Positions 1 through 5,721 are shown, counted from the stretch's first letter. The stretch: 6,222 nucleotides of DNA from Thermoplasmata archaeon (GCA_019594025.1 JAFDUB010000093.1:1-6222), one strand, 5' to 3'. The notes: generated by a model not told the origin, from the sequence alone. Made by a program: numbers and translations.

Positions 1-1496
1 GCGGTTACTTATTTTCTGAAGCTTCCGTTGAAAAAGAAGAGGTCCTTGAGCGTTCTAAGCCGGAAGCGGCTGCCTGTGAAGTATGTGGTGCTTTTAAAAC
101 CGATGGTTCAGAACAATGTTCCATCTGCGAAGGTATTGCCTCCAAACCACCGGAGATCCTTTTTCAGGAAGAGAAAAAGAGAGGCGAACTGTTCATCTGC
201 GACGCATGTGGATCCTTGGTTGAAAAAGAACAAGAACGCTGTTCTCTCTGCGGTAGTAAACTTGAGCACGCGAGACGCTCATTGGAAAGAGAGGATGATT
301 TTGCCGATCTAGATATATTGAAGAAACTACCGGGCGAAGGTGGATCTTTACAAAAAGAGAGCAACACTTGCAATAACTGCGGGTCTTTCGTAAGCCCGGA
401 AGCTGAAAAATGCTATAGATGTACAACTGCAGAATATGTGGGAACTATCGAACGACGCGATGCGAACGCTGTCATCGAAGAAATAAACAAATCACTCTTA
501 AATCTGAAATCCATCGATACCGATGTGATAGCTAAAATTCTGCACAAGGTAAAAGGAGACATGTTAGTAGGAAAAATCGAATCGGCGTATGGACTTGGTT
601 TAGAAGCTATCAAAATGTGCGAAGACTTGGAACTCTTTCTCGAAAATAGTAGTAAGCTCGAGAAAGAGTTAAAGTTGTTTAAAAAGAACGGATGGGTTTA
701 TGAACCATATATGAATAAGCTGAACTCCGCGCGGAACTTGGTGGAATCCGGTCGCACTAAAAGTGGGATCACCCTGGTGGAAGAACTGCTGAAAAAGGTG
801 GAAGCGAAGAAAAAAAACCGGAAGGAACTACAGCACAAAATAAACGATGCGGTATCGACGTTAAAACCGACTCTAGAAGCGGCGAAGAAACTGAAAATAC
901 ACATGGAATCAGAAAGAAAATTGATATCAAACGCATTGAGATCGTCAAAAAAGGGAGATCTCCAGAAAGCACTAGACAGAATCGTAGAGGTAAAAAGAAT
1001 ATCGATCAAAAAGGTGGAAGAAAGGATCGCTGAGAAGATAGAAAAAATGCAGAAGAACGATATGCTGACGAAAGCAATGAACGAAGGAGATTACGATAAA
1101 TGCGCCAGTATAATCATACAGATAAAGAAAAGAGAGGCGAACTCAAAAAATATAGATTCTTTTGGTGGTATGATAGAAGCCGCCAAATCTATCGGTGTCG
1201 ACTGCAGTGATTGCGAGAAGTATTATAGAAAGGCGTTAAAAGATGAGGATGAAGAAAATAAATTCATATACTTCAACAAAGCCAAGAGTGAACTCGTAAA
1301 TCACCTACCACCTAAGTTACAAAAGGCGGTGAAAGAAGGGGTGGTAGAGATGGAAAAGGCTAGGGAGGAGGGAAAAAAAGTTTCCAAATCAGTTATGTAT
1401 TTGAAACAGGCCAACACGAATTTAAAAGATAAAAGGTATCTAAAGGCTTTGAGTTACCTAAGAGCGTTCAGACAAACAACCAAGCAGATGTCTTAA
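1..1496 (+). CDS. Multi-zinc-ribbon protein with helical-repeat C-terminal region (5' partial)
   Basis: The frame is open from the left edge (first full codon at base 3) to TAA at 1494-1496, giving 497 visible residues; the true start lies outside the window. Three zinc ribbons of identical geometry, C-x2-C-x10-C-x2-C, have cysteines at visible residues 25/28/39/42, 66/69/80/83 and 123/126/137/140. The first visible residues (GYLF) resemble what follows the second cysteine pair of a ribbon, and the split codon before them ends in GC, compatible with Cys, so a fourth ribbon may precede. From about residue 160 to the end the protein is Lys/Glu-rich and predicted helical, with repeated helix-turn-helix units around SGRTKSG, KKGDLQKAL, NEGDYDKC and KDKRYLKAL, resembling degenerate TPR-like hairpins. 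There is no signal peptide or membrane segment in the visible part. A cytoplasmic scaffold or interaction role is plausible; I cannot name a function. pyrD follows after 40 bases on the same strand and may be co-transcribed. Confidence 0.88.
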   Translation, partial: GYLFSEASVEKEEVLERSKPEAAACEVCGAFKTDGSEQCSICEGIASKPPEILFQEEKKRGELFICDACGSLVEKEQERCSLCGSKLEHARRSLEREDDFADLDILKKLPGEGGSLQKESNTCNNCGSFVSPEAEKCYRCTTAEYVGTIERRDANAVIEEINKSLLNLKSIDTDVIAKILHKVKGDMLVGKIESAYGLGLEAIKMCEDLELFLENSSKLEKELKLFKKNGWVYEPYMNKLNSARNLVESGRTKSGITLVEELLKKVEAKKKNRKELQHKINDAVSTLKPTLEAAKKLKIHMESERKLISNALRSSKKGDLQKALDRIVEVKRISIKKVEERIAEKIEKMQKNDMLTKAMNEGDYDKCASIIIQIKKREANSKNIDSFGGMIEAAKSIGVDCSDCEKYYRKALKDEDEENKFIYFNKAKSELVNHLPPKLQKAVKEGVVEMEKAREEGKKVSKSVMYLKQANTNLKDKRYLKALSYLRAFRQTTKQMS

Positions 1497-1536
1497 AGAA
1501 CAAAAAGGTTAAAGAGCGAACGTATTAGGGTTAAAT

Positions 1537-2439
1537 ATGGTATCCTTGAAAACCAGCATAGAGGGTTTAACATTTCAACCCCCGTTGATACTTGCATCCG
1601 GTATAATGGGCCAGACCGCTGAATCACTGCAGAAAATGATAATGATGGGGATGGGGGGTGTCGTCACCAAATCTATAGGATATGAATCTAGAGAGGGACA
1701 TCCCAATCCGTCGATGGTGGAAATGGAAACCGGGCTGCTGAACGCCATGGGCCTCCCCAACCCGGGTATAGAAAGGTTTTGCAGGGAACTTGATAAGTTC
1801 AGTTCTAGCAAACCGATTATCGGGAGCGTTTACGCTTCAACCACCGAGGAGTTTATTTTGTTATCGAAAAAGATGGAGGACCACGGTGCGGATGCGGTGG
1901 AGCTTAACCTCAGCTGCCCACATGCAGAGGGATACGGTGCATCGGTAGGTTCTGATACAGAGCTGGTAAGGGAGATTGTTGAAAATGTGGTTAAAAACGT
2001 GGATATACCCGTGTTTCCTAAACTGCCCCCGATGTCGGATATGATCACCATTTCTCAGGTAGTTGAAGACTCCGGAGCTCATGGGGTAGTGGTAATCAAC
2101 ACCGTTAAGGCAATGGCTATTAATTACGAAACCTCTAAACCCATATTGGGGAACTTGTACGGCGGATACAGCGGACCGGGCATCAAACCCATCGGCCTGC
2201 GCTGTGTGTACGACGTGTACGAAAGTGTTGATATTCCTATCATCGGTTGTGGAGGTGTAACAATCGGTAAAGATGCTCTCGAATATTGTATGGCCGGTTC
2301 TTCAGCTTTGGAAATAGGTTCTTCCATTTATTACCGTGGACTGGATGCCGCAGAGAAGATAAGTTCTGAGATGATGGACCTCTTAGAACGGGAAGGATAC
2401 GACTCTTTGGATGATATTATTGGTACCGCACATCGGTAA
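1537..2439 (+). CDS. pyrD: Dihydroorotate dehydrogenase, class 1B-like catalytic subunit
   Basis: This 300-residue protein should oxidise dihydroorotate to orotate with FMN, the fourth step of pyrimidine synthesis, in the cytoplasm. The length is normal for the catalytic subunit. Visible motifs are the N-terminal LASGIMG (19-25), K45 in VTKSIG, NAMGLPNPG (69-77), the active-site NLSCPH loop with catalytic base C127, K162 in FPKLPP, N188 in VINTVKAMAI, GGYSGPGIKP (209-218) and the phosphate-binding IIGCGG (235-240). A catalytic Cys, rather than Ser, marks class 1 enzymes; the GGYSGPGIKPI and NTVKAMAI stretches fit the 1B subgroup, which normally pairs with the iron-sulfur/FAD subunit PyrK. No pyrK is next to it. 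The ATG at 1537 gives the expected N-terminus; only a weak AGGG lies 6 bases upstream and no clear TATA box is seen, so transcription from the upstream gene is likely. Confidence 0.93.
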   Translation: MVSLKTSIEGLTFQPPLILASGIMGQTAESLQKMIMMGMGGVVTKSIGYESREGHPNPSMVEMETGLLNAMGLPNPGIERFCRELDKFSSSKPIIGSVYASTTEEFILLSKKMEDHGADAVELNLSCPHAEGYGASVGSDTELVREIVENVVKNVDIPVFPKLPPMSDMITISQVVEDSGAHGVVVINTVKAMAINYETSKPILGNLYGGYSGPGIKPIGLRCVYDVYESVDIPIIGCGGVTIGKDALEYCMAGSSALEIGSSIYYRGLDAAEKISSEMMDLLEREGYDSLDDIIGTAHR

Positions 2440-2452
2440 AAAAAGGTGAATC

Positions 2453-2460
2453 GTTATATA
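2453..2460 (+). promoter_or_regulatory. TATA box for the DUF2270 gene, probable leaderless promoter
   Basis: GTTATATA is preceded by a purine-rich stretch (AAAAAAAGGTGAA) that could act as the TFB recognition element. Its centre is about 27 bases before the ATG at 2484, the usual distance from an archaeal TATA box to the transcription start, so the mRNA would begin at or within a base or two of the start codon. No Shine-Dalgarno sequence lies just before the ATG, in keeping with a leaderless message. Confidence 0.6.
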
Positions 2461-2483
2461 CCTGTCTTTAATATTGTTGGACG

Positions 2484-3185
2484 ATGACGGACTTGGATCC
2501 CGAGGATTTTGTGGAACAGCAGTCAAGCGGTGATATGGCGACAACCATCGCCCATCTTTACAGAGGAGAGATGCAGCGTTCTTATACTTGGAGAACCAGA
2601 CTCGATACTTCCACAAATTGGGCTATATTGATTCTTTCCGCATTGATCACATGGACTTATTCGGATCCGCATCACCCACATGAATTACTGTTATTTACAT
2701 TGCTATTTATCGCTATCCTATTGGGTATAGAAGCCCGGAGATTCATGTATTACAACCTTTGGCACAGCCGAGTTAGGGCTTTGGAGACCGATTATCTCTC
2801 TAGAACCCTTGATCCGGATATTGAAGTGACTAGTAGGGAATGGTTGAAATTACTCGCTGAAGATCTTAGAAATCCTCATTTTAAAATTCCCTACTGGCAT
2901 GCGGTTTCCCACCGTCTAAGGCGAGTTTATGTATGGCTTTTCACATTGACGGTCCTTCTATGGTTTGGAAAGCTTGCTATGCATCCCGTTCCAGCGGGTA
3001 GCTTTTCGGAGGTTGTGATTCGGGCGGAATTTCTTACCATATCCGGTGTGGTTGTAGTACCCCTTATATCCTCATTCATCGTAGTCATATTTTTGATTAC
3101 CATCACTAACCCTCATTACGACGAGGATTGGGATAAGATATTCAAGAGTAAAAAGACCATGAAAGAGTGGAAAAAGAAGATGTGA
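2484..3185 (+). CDS. DUF2270-family integral membrane protein
   Basis: This 233-residue protein resembles the DUF2270 family of unknown function. Family-like features are HLYRGEMQRSYTWRTRLD (24-41), just before the first membrane segment, and GIEARRFMYYNLWHSRVRALE (81-101) after the second. Four hydrophobic segments are visible at about 45-60, 68-82, 148-166 and 183-208. They form two pairs separated by a soluble stretch (84-147) containing EWLKLLAEDLRNPHF, which is probably cytoplasmic given its Arg/Lys content. The C-terminus (218-233) is Lys-rich and also probably cytoplasmic. The gene has its own TATA box and appears to be transcribed separately from pyrD, which ends 44 bases upstream. 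Its stop is one base from the stop of the convergent map gene. Family assignment is from recognition of the sequence pattern; no enzymatic motif is seen. Confidence 0.85.
   Translation: MTDLDPEDFVEQQSSGDMATTIAHLYRGEMQRSYTWRTRLDTSTNWAILILSALITWTYSDPHHPHELLLFTLLFIAILLGIEARRFMYYNLWHSRVRALETDYLSRTLDPDIEVTSREWLKLLAEDLRNPHFKIPYWHAVSHRLRRVYVWLFTLTVLLWFGKLAMHPVPAGSFSEVVIRAEFLTISGVVVVPLISSFIVVIFLITITNPHYDEDWDKIFKSKKTMKEWKKKM
3149..3180 (-). terminator. Candidate U-rich terminator of the minus-strand cluster
   Basis: Reading the minus strand past the map stop at 3187, the transcript would hold two T5 runs (plus-strand A runs at 3171-3175 and 3150-3154) in otherwise pyrimidine-rich sequence. Archaeal RNA polymerase commonly terminates at such U tracts without a hairpin. 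The runs lie inside the Lys-rich tail of the convergent DUF2270 gene. The call rests on composition only. Confidence 0.3.
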
Positions 3186-3186
3186 T

Positions 3187-4077
3187 CTATTTGGTTATAA
3201 CCCTCGCACCCTTCGACGTGACAATCATCGTATCTTCCTTCTGAGTTATGATCCCGTTGTCGGCCTCAACAAGTATCGGATAAGCCATCACCGACCCGAA
3301 GCGTTTTACCCTTTTCAACAGTTTTTGATAGCTCTTTCCGTATCCCTTGCACCAGTAGGATGCAAAAGGCAGTTGATCGAATGTTTTCTCCAACCAGCGA
3401 TAGAATTCCAAATCCCCGCCCTTTAATCGCCTCTCACCGTTTATACGTAAGATCTCGCTGGGGCTACCGTTAACAACCTTTCCCTTACCATCGGTAGCGA
3501 AAGGTTCTACAGCCAGGACCATACCCCTCTTTATCTTATCTCTACCCTTACCTATATTTGGTATGGATAATCCGGAGTGGAGTTCATACCGTTCAATAGC
3601 ATGCCCGGATAGGTTTTTTATCGGCCGGTAGCCTCTATTGGAGATAACAGATTCTATATTCTTTCCCACGTCCCCGGTTTTCACACCCTCCCTTATGGTT
3701 TTAATTGCTACGGAGAGAGCTTCTTCCGCGGCCTCTATAAGGTCAGTGTACCTATTCGTTTCCAACTCCACTGTAGCGGCGTTATCCGCGATGTATCCGT
3801 CAACATGACATCCTACGTCGATTTTAACAACATCCCCTCTCTTGAAAATCATACCGTCACCCGGATAAGGCGTATAGTGTGCGCCTACATGATTCACGCT
3901 TACATTTACCGGAAAAGCGGGAAAGGCCCCTTCTTCGGAGATAACTTTTTCAACTTCTTTGACCACGTCGAAGTAATTCGTACCGACCGTACAGACCTTT
4001 GTTCCCCTTACCAACGCTTTTTTTGCAGCTTTACCGGCTTTCAGGTATTTTTTGATAAGGTCAGCAGCCAACAACAT
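3187..4077 (-). CDS. map: Methionine aminopeptidase, type II (archaeal)
   Basis: This enzyme removes the initiator methionine from new proteins in the cytoplasm. It is a 296-residue pita-bread metallopeptidase of normal archaeal length. With numbering from the ATG at 4077, the five metal ligands are all visible: D87 (KIDVG), D98 (YIADNA), H159 (LSGHAIERY), E191 (AVEPFAT) and E281 (QKEDTMIV). H67 in AHYTPYPGD matches the conserved substrate-binding histidine. The type II insertion, about residues 215-265 with FYRWLEKTF and a Lys-rich helix, is present. The start is ambiguous within a few codons: GTG at 4080 and ATG at 4077 are adjacent and in frame. An AGGA lies 8 bases before the GTG, and a 7-base anti-SD match (AGGTGAT) overlaps both starts. 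The gene overlaps the 3' end of the Sua5 gene, suggesting coupled translation, and is the last gene of the cluster. Confidence 0.95.
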   Translation of the reverse strand: MLLAADLIKKYLKAGKAAKKALVRGTKVCTVGTNYFDVVKEVEKVISEEGAFPAFPVNVSVNHVGAHYTPYPGDGMIFKRGDVVKIDVGCHVDGYIADNAATVELETNRYTDLIEAAEEALSVAIKTIREGVKTGDVGKNIESVISNRGYRPIKNLSGHAIERYELHSGLSIPNIGKGRDKIKRGMVLAVEPFATDGKGKVVNGSPSEILRINGERRLKGGDLEFYRWLEKTFDQLPFASYWCKGYGKSYQKLLKRVKRFGSVMAYPILVEADNGIITQKEDTMIVTSKGARVITK

Positions 4078-4666
4078 CACCTAGTTCTTCCTTTGAAATA
4101 GCACCTTCCCGTAACAGTTCCACTCTTTCGTCAACTTTAACCACTGTCGTCCCCTGGCCTATTTTACAGACCCCACAGTTCAAATACAGCAGTACATCGT
4201 CACCCAGCTGTGTTTTTGCGGTACTGATATCTATAGACGAGGGGGCACCGTGTTTGTTCGCACTGGTGGCGGTGATCGGCCCAAAATCTTCGATAATCTT
4301 TCTGGTGAGCGGTTGGTTAGGTATCCTGATCCCCTCGGTTTTACCATCTTTTTCTATAACGGTAGTTAAGGGGCCTGGTGTAAATTTCTCTGCCAGCTCC
4401 CATGCAAGTTCGGGAATATCTCCCAAAAATTCTGCAGCATGTTCTATATCTAGATATGCGATGGATATTCCCTGTTCCGTTGGCGTACCTTTTACATTCC
4501 TGACTTTATCTATCAAGTCCGGCCTGGTAGCGTCGGTACCAAGGCCGTAGAGCGTTTCGGTAGGATAAACTATCAGCTCACCCATCTCCAGCACTTCCTT
4601 CACCATGGTGATTATGCTTTCGATGTTCTTCCCCTTACATTCTTCCTCACTGCATTTGATCTCCAT
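4061..4666 (-). CDS. Sua5/YrdC/TsaC-family protein, probable threonylcarbamoyl-AMP synthase
   Basis: The YrdC domain makes threonylcarbamoyl-AMP from threonine, bicarbonate and ATP, the first step of the t6A37 tRNA modification, which KEOPS completes in archaea. This is a 201-residue single-domain protein without the C-terminal Sua5 domain. Numbered from the ATG at 4666, it shows YPTETLYGLGTDA (34-46), KGTP (59-62), EKFTPGPLT (93-101), IRIP (113-116) and ATSANKHGAPS (133-143). S135 and N137 of the SxN pair are kept. The usual KxR pair reads K59-G-T61, so the Arg is replaced by Thr. Two cysteine pairs (C5/C10 and C164/C167) are extra features. I chose ATG 4666 because GTGAGG sits 9 bases upstream; a GTG at 4681, overlapping the previous stop by GTGA, would add five residues. 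A YciO-type paralogue of unknown role is the main alternative. Confidence 0.88.
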   Translation of the reverse strand: MEIKCSEEECKGKNIESIITMVKEVLEMGELIVYPTETLYGLGTDATRPDLIDKVRNVKGTPTEQGISIAYLDIEHAAEFLGDIPELAWELAEKFTPGPLTTVIEKDGKTEGIRIPNQPLTRKIIEDFGPITATSANKHGAPSSIDISTAKTQLGDDVLLYLNCGVCKIGQGTTVVKVDERVELLREGAISKEELGDVVGC

Positions 4667-4675
4667 AATTTCATT

Positions 4676-4681
4676 CCTCAC
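4676..4681 (-). promoter_or_regulatory. Ribosome binding site that favours the ATG 4666 start of the Sua5-family gene
   Basis: GTGAGG, with a GAGG core matching the anti-SD, ends 9 bases before the ATG at 4666 and itself contains the stop codon of the upstream hydrolase gene. Terminating ribosomes would release on top of the next binding site, as in coupled translation. There is no comparable site at proper spacing before the alternative GTG at 4681. Confidence 0.5.
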
Positions 4682-5286
4682 AGGTATGATATATTCCTCA
4701 AAGATAGGTTGATATGCCTGTTTCCATCTTGCTCGACCACGTATCCGTGGCCCGGGTAGATAGACTTTACATCGTACTCCTTTAACCTTTTTACCGATTC
4801 AATCAGCTGTCCCGTATCACCGGTGGGTAGGTCGGTTCTCCCCACACCACCTCCGGGAAATACGGTATCTCCCGATATCAGAATCTTCTCATCACGATGG
4901 TAGAGGCAGATACTTCCGCCTGTGTGGCCCGGTGTGTGGATCACTTCGAAGCCCGCGAAAGTTGTTTCGTTCAAGTCTTTAACATCTATTTCAGGCATCC
5001 CAGTTCCGAAACTACTTGAAATGATTGTACGGTCGTCCGCTTTTCTCAGTGCTTCAGCCTCCAAGGGGTGAGCGTAGGCGGGTACATTTAAGGCATCCAT
5101 CATCTTCGCCAAGTTAGCCGTATGGTCGAAATGACGGTGGGTGAGCAAAATACAATCTACGTCAGATTCTATACTATCAACCGCATCGTCCCCCAAGCCG
5201 GTATCGACAACGAAGGTTTTCTCACCTTTAACTACGAAAACGTTGGAGGAAAAACCTCTAGCGATAATACTCTCGATCTCAACCAT
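4678..5286 (-). CDS. Metallo-beta-lactamase-fold hydrolase, glyoxalase II-like
   Basis: This 202-residue cytoplasmic hydrolase carries the full binuclear metal set. Numbered from ATG 5286: THRHFDH with H50, H52, D54 and H55, then H121 in HTPGHTGGS, bridging D140 in ISGDTVFPGGGVGRTDL, and H180 in YPGHG. FVVDTG (25-30) precedes the first motif. The pattern SGDTVF-GGVGRTDL plus YPGHG is typical of the hydroxyacylglutathione hydrolase-like branch, but the glutathione-binding C-terminal domain of true glyoxalase II is absent. Archaea generally lack glutathione, so the substrate is open: a thioester, a persulfide or another small ester. A longer in-frame reading to 5394 would add 36 residues lying entirely inside the upstream cysteine-rich gene and resembling nothing in the family. 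The ATG at 5286 gives a normal MBL N-terminus and overlaps the upstream gene by only 8 bases, arguing for coupled expression. Confidence 0.92.
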   Translation of the reverse strand: MVEIESIIARGFSSNVFVVKGEKTFVVDTGLGDDAVDSIESDVDCILLTHRHFDHTANLAKMMDALNVPAYAHPLEAEALRKADDRTIISSSFGTGMPEIDVKDLNETTFAGFEVIHTPGHTGGSICLYHRDEKILISGDTVFPGGGVGRTDLPTGDTGQLIESVKRLKEYDVKSIYPGHGYVVEQDGNRHINLSLRNISYL

Positions 5287-5470
5287 GTATCTCGACGAAC
5301 TTTGAAAAGGATCGGTCGTAGCTCTTCTCCACATCATCCGGGAAAGCGCATGCGGGAAGCTGATCCTTTGAGAGATGATAGGCGAGGCATTCACAACATA
5401 TACCTTTCCTAGGGCATCCTGGATAGCTGCAGTTGCATCTTTCCATGTTCTTCTCTTTCTTACATTCCAT
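5279..5470 (-). CDS. Small eight-cysteine protein, DUF6485-like
   Basis: This 63-residue protein has cysteines at 3, 12, 14, 19, 25, 26, 28 and 41, including CNCSYPGC and GICCEC, followed by AYH, LPAC and a YDRSF motif near the end. The arrangement matches my recollection of DUF6485 (C-x-Y-x-G-C-x-R-x-G-x-C-C-E-C, then LPAC-F, then YDRSF), a family of unknown function and probable metal binding. The cysteine count and spacing are seen; a zinc or iron-sulfur site is inference. The ATG at 5470 has GGTG 6 bases upstream; an in-frame GTG at 5479 would place that site inside the gene. The stop codon lies 8 bases inside the downstream hydrolase gene. It is the first gene of the minus-strand cluster. 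There is no signal peptide or membrane segment. Confidence 0.82.
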   Translation of the reverse strand: MECKKEKNMERCNCSYPGCPRKGICCECLAYHLSKDQLPACAFPDDVEKSYDRSFSKFVEIHG

Positions 5471-5475
5471 TATTA

Positions 5476-5481
5476 CCACCT
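5476..5481 (-). promoter_or_regulatory. Ribosome binding site of the DUF6485-like gene
   Basis: AGGTGG on the minus strand, with core AGGTG matching the anti-SD of archaeal 16S rRNA, leaves 6 bases between GGTG and the ATG at 5470. This spacing decides for ATG 5470 over the GTG at 5479, which lies within the site. Confidence 0.6.
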
Positions 5482-5507
5482 TTGTTAGACCATCGTATCC
5501 TGTACTC

Positions 5508-5521
5508 TTTATTTATTATTT
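5508..5521 (-). promoter_or_regulatory. Candidate TATA-like promoter of the four-gene minus-strand cluster
   Basis: On the minus strand this reads AAATAATAAATAAA, a sharp AT-rich island. With an archaeal spacing of about 26 bases, transcription would start near 5489, leaving a leader of about 19 bases that contains the AGGTGG ribosome binding site. The geometry fits; the box departs from the TTTATATA consensus. Confidence 0.42.
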
Positions 5522-5644
5522 GTTGAAAGTCGGGAGTCCGAGGAACAATGTTAATCCGAAACACTCTATCTATTCTCGTGGTATGAACGGTCAAATACAA
5601 AGGAACCTTTCTATTCGTTCAGCATTCTCTACACGGATACGTGG

Positions 5645-5673
5645 CACCATCATGGCATAAAACCCTGATGGTG
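5645..5673. repeat. Perfect 8-base inverted repeat (hairpin)
   Basis: The arms CACCATCA (5645-5652) and TGATGGTG (5666-5673) enclose 13 bases, with two further G-C pairs inside after one mismatch. It lies about 50 bases after the stop of the acidic-tail membrane protein gene, reading on the minus strand. GCACCA at 5644-5649 can instead pair with TGGTGC at 5676-5681, giving a competing stem. The element could be a 3'-end processing or mRNA-stability structure or a protein-binding palindrome; no U tract follows it on the minus strand. Confidence 0.5.
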
Positions 5674-5721
5674 AGTGGTGCATTATTTATTACACCGCAA
5701 TGTGAAGTATCATGCAATAGT

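Larger units (their letters stand above)
5471..5721. other. Gene-free spacer with short inverted repeats
   Basis: This spacer of about 250 bases holds no convincing gene on either strand; its open frames lack family-like sequence. Apart from the ribosome binding site and TATA-like box of the downstream cluster it contains short inverted repeats: TCGG-GAGT-CCGA at 5530-5541, TGAACG/CGTTCA at 5584-5621 with AAAGG/CCTTT nested inside, CACG-GATA-CGTG at 5632-5643 and CACCATCA/TGATGGTG at 5645-5673. The last three lie almost end to end. The 10-mer TAATAAATAA occurs twice on the minus strand, at 5509-5518 and 5683-5692. No tRNA or recognisable small-RNA fold is seen. Confidence 0.55.

Noticed and set aside
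28..312. A 94-residue plus-strand open frame overlapping the zinc-ribbon gene
   Set aside because: It is a Lys/Arg-rich shadow in another frame of the zinc-ribbon coding region with no family-like sequence.
216..1496. TTG at 216 as the start of the zinc-ribbon gene
   Set aside because: The same frame is open to the left edge and encodes one complete ribbon plus the first half of another before this codon, so 216 lies inside the gene.
5287..5394. 36-residue N-terminal extension of the MBL hydrolase
   Set aside because: It lies wholly inside the cysteine-rich gene, resembles no MBL N-terminus, and ATG 5286 gives the normal family start.
5617..5654. Possible C/D-box guide RNA on the minus strand (ATGATGG ... 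CTGA)
   Set aside because: The C box is imperfect, the spacing to the CTGA is too long for one guide, and no D'/C' pair is found.
5645..5673. Hairpin as a bacterial-type intrinsic terminator
   Set aside because: No U tract follows on either strand at the right distance, and archaeal termination does not usually rely on this structure.
5471..5721. tRNA or intron-containing tRNA in the spacer
   Set aside because: No T-loop-like GTTCRANYC with matching acceptor and anticodon stems was found on either strand.
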